DNA from: Chara braunii
Taxonomy: Eukaryota; Streptophyta; Charophyceae; Charales; Characeae
DNA length: 26,769 nt
Assembly: GCA_003427395.1 (NCBI GenBank)
Contig: BFEA01000061.1
Span: forward strand, 441,851 to 468,619
Direction: 5' to 3'
The notes below the pieces were generated by a model. The model worked only from the letters and a program-made list of their open reading frames with translations. It searched no databases and was not told where the DNA came from. Below, piece by piece: positions 20,724 to 26,769 of this stretch (its first letter is position 1; the number at the start of each line of letters is the position of its first letter). A program made the position numbers and the translations under genes.

Positions 20724-23548
20724 TTGAATGAGGCAGTAAGGAAGGTGACTAAAAAACGAATGCAAGTGGCCATTCTATTCTTCGATTTTGAAAAAGCCTA
20801 CCATCAAGTGAATTGGGATTTTCTTCAGAACTGCATGGAAAAGATGGGAGTGGGCCCAAATTTCAGAGAATGGGCCAGAGTTCTATATGGCGACGCCAGG
20901 GCAAAGTCCAAATAAACAGGACCATGTCAGACACCTATCCGATATCAAGGTCCGTCCGTCAAGGTGACCCACTAGCGCCACCCATCTTCCTGTTCATCAT
21001 GGAGGCCATCGCTTCCATCCTTCGCAAACACCCTTTTATCGACCCCCTCACCACGCAGAACTACGACCCCCTTTATGACTTCGCTCTGCCAACAACGCTG
21101 ATGTTCGTCGATGATCTAACAGTCCTCATTTGTGCCACCAACTCCTCGTTCCAAGCCCTCATCAGAGCCATGGAAGCCATTCGACTAGCATCAGAAATGA
21201 AGTTAAACTGGTCCAAACCGAAAGTTGGTGGTTCGCGGACAACACCCCTCCCCGACCTCCTAATCTATCCACTCCCATGTCATGGTCCACGGGCGACCAA
21301 GCACTTAGATACCTGGGAATCATGGTCAACAAGGACGACACATGGCCAGGGATGGGCCAAACCTTAATTGTAAAGGCAATAGCCCGCCTAGCCTCGTGTG
21401 AGAGAGCCCAGACATCCTTGTTTGCAGAGCATTTATTATAAACATGTCAATATTTTCCACACTATGGTACATGGCCTCCATCTGGTCCCCCCCTGACGAA
21501 GAAGTCAAGGCTCTCAAGGCGCTGGTTAGATGTTATTTATGGACGGGAGACCAAAACAAAACTACCTGCGTAAACAAGGTTTCCTGGCAAATTGTCATTA
21601 CGAAACCGCAAGGTGGAATGGGGATCATTGACCCTAGACAGGAAACTATCGCCTTGCAGATGAAATGGATAATTAAGATTCTCACCAAACAATTCCTCCC
21701 ATTGACGAAATTGGCCTTGGACAGTATAAGGAACCTCACTCCAATTAGCTCCCTGTCCAATATGCAAGGACCCTTCTGGATTATGGCCAAAGAATGGTCA
21801 ATCAAAACAGGGAGGACATGAATGAGAACCCAGCAGCAACCAACCAGTCAACTCAACCCCCCGCCTAACCCATACTGGACGCCAACTCTGAAAGTCTGGC
21901 ACCGAATGATGCCCAACAAACACGGGGCACCAGACAACCAAGAAGAGGTTCTCAGACAACCCCTCTTTTGCAACCCCTGGACCAAAGACAGAGCTGGTCA
22001 CCCCTTGTCCCTCTACGTTAGAGATAGGAGATGGCTCACATGGGCGGAGAGAGGAGTGTGGCAGATCAAACACCTATGGGCAGCGGAACGAAAGGACTGG
22101 TTGATGGCCCAGGAACTCCGAACCTCCCTCAGGGGATGCCACGCACTGGAAACCAACTTAGCAGCGATGCATCACAACATCCCTGCCTAGTGGTTAACGC
22201 TCCTCAAAAAAACATTTACTTGGAAAACAAGCGATTGGGGCATACTTATTACGCACACTCCACCTGAGAGGGCCCACCGCTTCGTATCTAGATCAGACTC
22301 TTCAAGCTACTGATCAAACTTCTTATCCTACCCTATCGCCAACCATAACCTTCAAGAGCTCGTAATCCAGAACGAGACCCCCAGGCCACGCGTCTAGAAA
22401 CCTTCCTCCTCAGGAAGGTCCGGGTCTCTCAGAACAGACCATGGGTCATATCGCAGCCAGAACTCAGTATCGAAGCCCTGGAATTCGACCCCAAGGAATG
22501 GAGGTGGAAACAGGGCACCACAGGGAAGTCGAGAACAATTTCTCAATACGAAGTAAAATTCGGATACGACTTCGGACGACAGACTCCAGATCCAAATCCA
22601 AGGTTGGTAATGAAATGGCAGAGCAGCCTGAATCTGGACCCGCCGTCCCAATTCTCCATCTCGTGGGCTAAATACCTTCTTAGTAGAGCAGTTAGAATCC
22701 GAAGTACGCAATGGCTCCTGGCACACTTAGCCCTCCCGGTCAACCAATGGCTTCACAAAAGAAGGAAACACTCGGACCCGAACAGCTCAGAAATTTGCGC
22801 GATGTGCAACGAAAACACGCCTGAAGATATCCCACACTGCCTACTCTTCTGTCCCAAAGCGACCTGGTACTGGAACAAAGTTCAGAAACTGTGGTTTAAC
22901 CTCTTCTCAGCCCCACCCCCCACAACTTCCCCCCTAACCATTCTACTCCTCCCGAACACTCCTGGGCACCTCAAGGGCAGAAAGCTAACTCTCTCAGACT
23001 GGATCATATGGAAATGACGATGCACACAAACAATTGAGGAAGCAGAGGTGACAAAGGAAGAAATGTGGACTCTCTTGATTCACATGGCGGAGACCGAAAT
23101 CCGTAGCAGATGGCGGACGATATCTTCATCAGCGAAACACAGACCAGATAAGCATGCAGCTAAGAGACGAGCATTCCTAAAGGATTGGCTAATAAAGGGC
23201 AAGGTGGCCACCATAACGGACAACAGACTGATATGGAAGAAGTGGTATCAAGGGTAACGGAAAGGCGACAACCGAACTTGGGAGTCCAAGACCGAAGATC
23301 TGTACGACAAACACAGGAAGAAGCAGGTTGATAAACAGGGCGTGAGAAAGCTAAACGTGCACGAACGTCAGCAAAACCTCTCACTTCTCCAGTTAGGTAG
23401 AGGAGTATCTGGCAGGCCCATTCAGCAGCCTGAGAGGAACGAGTTGAGAGGGCAAACTGACAGTCAATCCTACTACAAAGGAGTAATCAATGCCGGTCAG
23501 GGATCCTTCAGCCACATGAAAGGAAGCGTGAGTGTGTATAATATGTAA
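20724..23548 (+). pseudogene. LINE-B ORF2 fragment, copy 2, with better-kept C-terminus
   Basis: As in copy 1 up to 23300: FVDD at 21104-21115, zinc motif at about 22796-22852, the same frameshifts and stops, including TAA 23255-23257. After that TAA the same frame stays open for about 96 codons to a TAA at 23546-23548, with basic, arginine-rich composition. Copy 1 is closed by TAG 14882-14884 and further stops. So TAA 23255-23257 is probably a lesion and the family's ORF2 probably ends near 23548. Confidence 0.8.
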
Positions 23549-23608
23549 ATCCTTTGACTTGTCGGGGGAATAGGAACCGGAATGACGCTACCCAGAATAA
23601 AAAGGAGC

Positions 23609-23626
23609 CAGGACCATAAGGACCTG
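23609..23626 (+). other. 3'-terminal hairpin of LINE-B
   Basis: CAGG/CCTG pair, then an A-A mismatch, then CC/GG closing an ATAA loop. It sits 7 nt before the poly(A) and is unchanged in copy 1 (15099-15116), although the surrounding tails differ. Short, so chance is possible. Confidence 0.4.
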
Positions 23627-23654
23627 TTTTGTTAAAAAAAAAAAAAAAAAAAAG

Positions 23655-23666
23655 TCTACCGAAGTC
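23655..23666 (+). repeat. target-site duplication, 3' half
   Basis: TCTACCGAAGTC, one base after the LINE-B poly(A). Partner of 20710-20721. Confidence 0.75.
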
Positions 23667-24665
23667 AGATTCAAAACTTTGGGTGTTAGTATTATCTTGG
23701 TATGCAGATATAGCTGTGCATGTTTAGAAGGCTCGGTTAGTTGATGCCAGAGAAACACTGGCCAGTGCTGGGCCCTGTAACCTGTGTATGCAGGTGTTAT
23801 GATCCTGGTTGTTTGTTGTCAGAAGACCAACACTCGCTCACATAGACTTCCAGGTATGCCCATACATACACAAAAGGAAGGGGAGAGGATGGGAGTATCA
23901 CACCGCACAGGAAGAGATAAACACAGCGGAAGACTTGCCCACGCGATATGACAGAAAACACTGAAAGTGCAATTCGCTCCACAGAATCCTCACAACCAGT
24001 CACAAAGGAAAGCCGAGTAGATCACATCCAGGAAACAATGAAGCAATGATAGTCCACACACAGTATAAACACTGTTTATTAAACTCATTGAGTCTCGAAA
24101 TGTCAGGATAACCCCAGATCCATGGTGCGCTGCTCAGAAATGAGCAGCACTTCAGTTCCCAACCCTGAGTAACCGCTATACTACCCTTGAGTCCCTGAAA
24201 CAACCAGCGCCACCTAGATACTGCCTCCAGAGGGAAGCGCCACCTTGAAACAGGCCTTTGAGGCCGAGCGCCTCTCAGAGGATGAAGAACAAGACCAGCG
24301 CCATAGTATCCGATGATGATGAAGTGCCAGAGGACTTCCCGGGTGGAAGTCCGTCACAGCGCCACCTCTCCTGACAAAGATCCTCTATGAGGAAGAAAGC
24401 TGCAGCTATGGCTGCAGCGCCAAACACCCTGAAACCCTACTCCTGAGGAGGGTCCAGCAGGGCACCAACTTTTCTCGCCTCCAGCAGACTTCAGATAGCC
24501 CGAGCCTCTGAACAGCCCCGCGTGCTGTCAGAGTACAGCGTCGGTCCCAGCTATGGCCGACAGTCCGCAGGTCCAGCTATGTCCGTCTTCTCCAACGCTG
24601 AAGTTGTCACACGTCCAGTTATGCGTTGCACAGCCGCGACGTACAGGGTACCGACTTCCAAAAGC
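23667..24665. other. gene-free, rich in short hairpins
   Basis: No supported gene. Open frames are under 75 codons and motif-free. Perfect short hairpins: 24129-24148 (8-bp stem, GAAA loop), 24332-24352 (8-bp stem GGACTTCC, 5-nt loop) and 24399-24418 (8-bp stem GCTGCAGC, TATG loop). AGCGCCA or GCGCCAC recurs several times at 24200-24430. Confidence 0.5.
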
Positions 24666-24832
24666 CCTTTGTGTGTCTTTGCATAAAACACATCCAGATT
24701 CAGGCGCTTAATCCAATTGTCTTTGCCAGCGGAACCTTGCTCCAGGATACCATGACAGCAAGGTCCCACTGGCAAAGACAGTTGGGTTAAGCACCTGAAT
24801 CTGGATGTGTTTTATGCAGAGATGCACAAAGG
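24666..24832. repeat. foldback element with 74-bp arms
   Basis: Arms 24666-24739 and 24759-24832 are inverted copies, 66 of 74 identical without gaps, around a 19-nt loop. All eight differences are transitions. In a plus-strand transcript five of the eight would be G-U pairs. A shorter related piece (CAGATTCAGGCG) occurs at about 24880-24891. It could be a foldback transposon, a chance-formed inverted repeat or a small-RNA hairpin precursor. No protein-coding content. Confidence 0.85.
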
Positions 24833-24919
24833 CAGATCAATCCGGATTCATCTATGAATCTCTGGAGAGGAACATGTGCAGATTCAGGCGTGAAATCCAG
24901 TCCCTATGGCCCACAGTGA

Positions 24920-25038
24920 CTGGAAAATGGGTCCAGCGTCCCAGAACATTGACTTTGTCATCTGAAACCACAGCACTTTGAGAACACATCACCTGGCTCC
25001 TTGTTATGATGTAAAGGGACGCTGGACCCGTTTTCCAG
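24920..25038. repeat. inverted pair of the 23-bp motif
   Basis: 24920-24942 and 25016-25038 are inverted copies with 22 of 23 matches, 73 bp apart. The right-hand copy begins the 3'-end element that follows. A MITE-like unit of 119 bp is possible, but no target-site duplication was found. Confidence 0.55.
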
Positions 25039-25160
25039 CAGGTGCAGCTCCCCACCAATGGAACGGAGCCATCCAACGAGCGGGGATAGCAAAGGGGGTG
25101 TCTGCTCTTATCAGCACCTCTCCTACACCCCGTCATCGATGTTCGAAAAAAAGAAAAAGA
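25016..25160 (+). mobile_element. short retroelement sharing the LINE-A 3' end, second copy
   Basis: Collinear with 8305-8449 and with the LINE-A 3' end: GGGACGCTGGACCCGTTTTC, CAGCAGGTGCAGCTCCCCAC, loop TCTGCTCTTATCAG at 25101-25114, then an A-rich tail at 25146-25159. The stem GGGGGTG/CACCTCT (25094-25100 with 25115-25121) has seven pairs, two of them G-U. The middle is diverged from the other copies, so this is an older or different-subfamily copy. Confidence 0.65.
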
Positions 25161-25720
25161 GAGCAAGAGAGTGTTGATGATGATCTGAGATTATGGCTAT
25201 TCTATTGCTTAGGGGTGAGTGGGTCCGTCTCCCCAGATATTGAGTTACATAAAGTGGCCTTCTCCATTTGTTTTTTTTTCCGTTTTTTGGCCTTCTCCAT
25301 CTGTCCCCAGCCTCCTTGTAAGGTCTTGGTGTCTTCTTTGCTTGCTCTGGTGTTGGGATGTACCCCTGGCCTGTTTTTAGTGGGACCCTGGCCCCCTGAA
25401 GTGCAGTGGTTGCTGCCCATCTGGAATGGAACTGCAACACCGGGAACGCCCCATCACTCATAGACAATTGTGGGTTCACACTGGAACTGCAGAACCTGAC
25501 AGTCTCCTGAGGTACTCAGTTACTCAATGACACCCTTGAGTCATTCCACCATTAGTCTGTTCTTCTGTTCTGCATCCTGAGGGTTTTAAGTTCTAAGTTC
25601 TAACATAATTGTCGGCCCAATGTTGTTTTTTTTTTTTTTCGGGTACGTGGTCCAGTGGGCCACTGATCAGAACAGATACCACTTTTTTTTTTCTTCTGGA
25701 ACAAAGCAGATATCATATAA
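25161..25720. other. no gene recognised; two T runs
   Basis: Open frames of about 120-160 codons overlap on both strands around 24978-25479, extend over the retroelement 3' end and show no motif, so I do not call them. T runs at 25626-25639 and 25683-25692 may be tails of minus-strand retroelements without a recognisable body. Confidence 0.35.
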
Positions 25721-25742
25721 CTGGGAAACGGGTCCGCGTCCC
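25721..25742 (+). repeat. solitary 23-bp motif copy
   Basis: CTGGGAAACGGGTCC-GCGTCCC, one base deleted relative to the other copies. Confidence 0.5.
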
Positions 25743-25789
25743 TTGCATCATTTGCTGTGGCCAAACGGGCTAAGCAAAGCACTCTCACT

Positions 25790-26350
25790 CAAACTTATCC
25801 CTACCGCAGCCCCACAAGGTCATGACAACCAATCCCAAACCCAACCCTAAAACAAAAATCGCGTAACCTAATTTAAGAAAGCGAAATCCTAATCCACCCC
25901 TTCTCCAAACCGCCATTATTAAGCAACCCTAATCTAGCGAAATCCAAGCTAGGTAACAAATCACCAACCAAAAGCACGAACCCAAGATTGTCAATGATCT
26001 AACCCTAATTACCCACGGACAGAATCCCAAAATGATTCACAAAGTTCCAACTCCATACCCTATGCACCTTCAATCAGCAACCCCAACTAAAATTCAAATC
26101 AGCAACCCATGTGATGGACCAATCCACCGGCAAAAGCAACAACCATTCACAAAATTCACGTTCTACACTCTGTACAATGTATACCTCTAATTAACACCAC
26201 CAACCAGCAACAAGGTAGCAGGTCTTCGCCAATCTCTGAACATCGCGGTCGTAATGAGCACCAATCCTACCTAGCGAGTATCGCTACCCTAATTGTTGAC
26301 AAACGAAGTCAACGAATTACCAGTCCACAAAGACAAGTTATACACCCCAG
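25790..26350. other. A/C-rich, G-poor stretch with telobox-like motifs
   Basis: The plus strand is strongly depleted of G. ACCCTAA occurs at about 25843, 25928, 26000 and 26286, plus many AACC and CAAC steps. AACCCTAA teloboxes are known in plant promoters and 5' UTRs, so this could flank a gene outside the window, but no transcription start or coding region is visible. The motifs are scattered, not tandem, so it is not a telomere. Confidence 0.35.
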
Positions 26351-26439
26351 AGTTCCCAAACAACCGTGATTGGTACTACTCTATTGTTATGAACTTGGTT
26401 GTCTGACGATTTTCACCGCCACTCACACACAGTGTTACA

Positions 26440-26769
26440 TGCTGCGCCTGCACACGCAGGCCATTTTCCAGGCCCTGCGCCCTTCAGCCAAAAAGCCTAG
26501 AATTCAGCCTGAAAACAGGGGACTACAGTCCCTGTGTCGTTTCAAACTAAAAATGGCGAGAGCCTTTTTAGCCTGAAACGAAGGGCTATTTTCGGTCGTT
26601 CACCAGAACGACCGGCACTGAAACTCAGGCAGTCAGGAGGCGGGCCGTGGATTGGCAAGAGCAGCCTCCTCGGCCTGGCTGGCCCTTCAAGCAGTGAGGA
26701 GGCAGGCCGTGGATTGGCAAGAGCAGCCTCCTTGGCCTGGCTGGCCCTTAGGAGGCAGGCCGTGGAAGT
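26440..26769 (-). repeat. GC-rich interspersed repeat, right (inverted) copy
   Basis: Read on the minus strand it repeats the order of 540-895: AGGAGGCTGCTCTTGCCAAT twice, CCTGAGTTTCAG, GTTTCAGGCT, then GAAACGACACAGGG.CTGTAG and CTGTTTTCAGGCT. At the right edge there is a tandem repeat with units at 26635-26696 (62 bp, including a 9-bp insert), 26697-26749 (53 bp) and a cut third unit from 26750. Confidence 0.65.

Larger units (their letters stand above)
16930..23300 (+). repeat. 6,371-bp direct repeat, copy 2
   Basis: Second copy of 8422-14792. It begins with N plus A27, where copy 1 has A28, and then follows copy 1 with no difference found to 23300. The LINE-B inside continues naturally to its tail and target-site duplication, so this copy looks like the genuine locus. 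Confidence 0.93.
20722..23653 (+). mobile_element. 5'-truncated LINE-B insertion, copy 2, with complete 3' end
   Basis: A 2.9-kb insertion bounded by a 12-bp target-site duplication, starting inside reverse transcriptase and ending with A20 at 23634-23653. The truncation point agrees with where protein similarity to LINE-A begins (LNEAV... against LVNEI...). One base (G, 23654) separates the tail from the duplication. The 3' UTR carries a hairpin at 23609-23626. Confidence 0.88.

Noticed and set aside
8422-23300. Simple tandem duplication of an 8,508-bp unit by slippage between poly(A) runs
   Set aside because: A tandem copy would also repeat 14793-16929 after 23300, but the sequence there is a different LINE tail and flank.
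24978-25479. Overlapping 161- and 118-residue open frames on both strands
   Set aside because: They run through the retroelement 3' end and poly-pyrimidine runs and show no motif.
25840-26290. Telomeric repeat
   Set aside because: ACCCTAA words are scattered, not in tandem.
1-26769. 26.7-kb transposon with terminal inverted repeats
   Set aside because: The window edges are arbitrary, the two repeat copies are diverged, and no transposase or flanking duplication is visible.

Overview
The window looks like repeat-rich nuclear DNA of a eukaryote, most likely of the green lineage. The grounds are two non-LTR (LINE) retrotransposon families with apurinic-endonuclease/reverse-transcriptase ORF2 proteins ending in a zinc-binding domain of the plant-LINE type, poly(A) tails, target-site duplications, and scattered AACCCTAA motifs. 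A streptophyte alga or bryophyte would fit, but the species cannot be named from the sequence. I see no intact cellular gene, rRNA gene, CRISPR array or operon.

Layout. (1) 1-895: poly(T), microsatellites and a GC-rich repeat that recurs inverted at the far right end (26440-26769). (2) 899-~8304: one nearly full-length decayed LINE on the minus strand, with ORF1 (5911-8228), a 45-base spacer that is almost entirely (TA)19, then ORF2 (1264-5865) and a 3' UTR with a stem-loop before the tail. (3) 8305-8449: a short plus-strand element sharing that 3' end and stem-loop. (4) 8422-14792 and 16930-23300: the same 6,371-bp block twice, same orientation, offset 8,508, with no difference found. Each block holds a decayed minus-strand reading frame, a tRNA/SINE-like fragment, a CpG-rich patch, CAT-rich and minisatellite DNA, and a 5'-truncated plus-strand LINE of a second family. 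Beyond the block the two LINE tails abruptly differ by roughly a tenth of positions. Only the second has a clean poly(A) tail and a matching target-site duplication (20710-20721 / 23655-23666). The first runs into 1.8 kb of unassigned DNA that ends at a single N (16930) inside a poly(A) run. (5) 23667-25742: hairpin-dense DNA, including a 74-bp-arm foldback and another copy of the shared 3'-end element. (6) 25790-26350: an A/C-rich, G-poor stretch.

The retroelement parts would act together as follows: ORF1 as RNA-binding partner, ORF2 as nickase and reverse transcriptase, and the 3' stem-loop as a plausible template-recognition signal. All copies here are dead. The most interesting signals are the covarying 3' stem-loop shared by three elements, the 24666-24832 foldback, and the exact block duplication that ends inside a LINE, which may be an assembly chimera.
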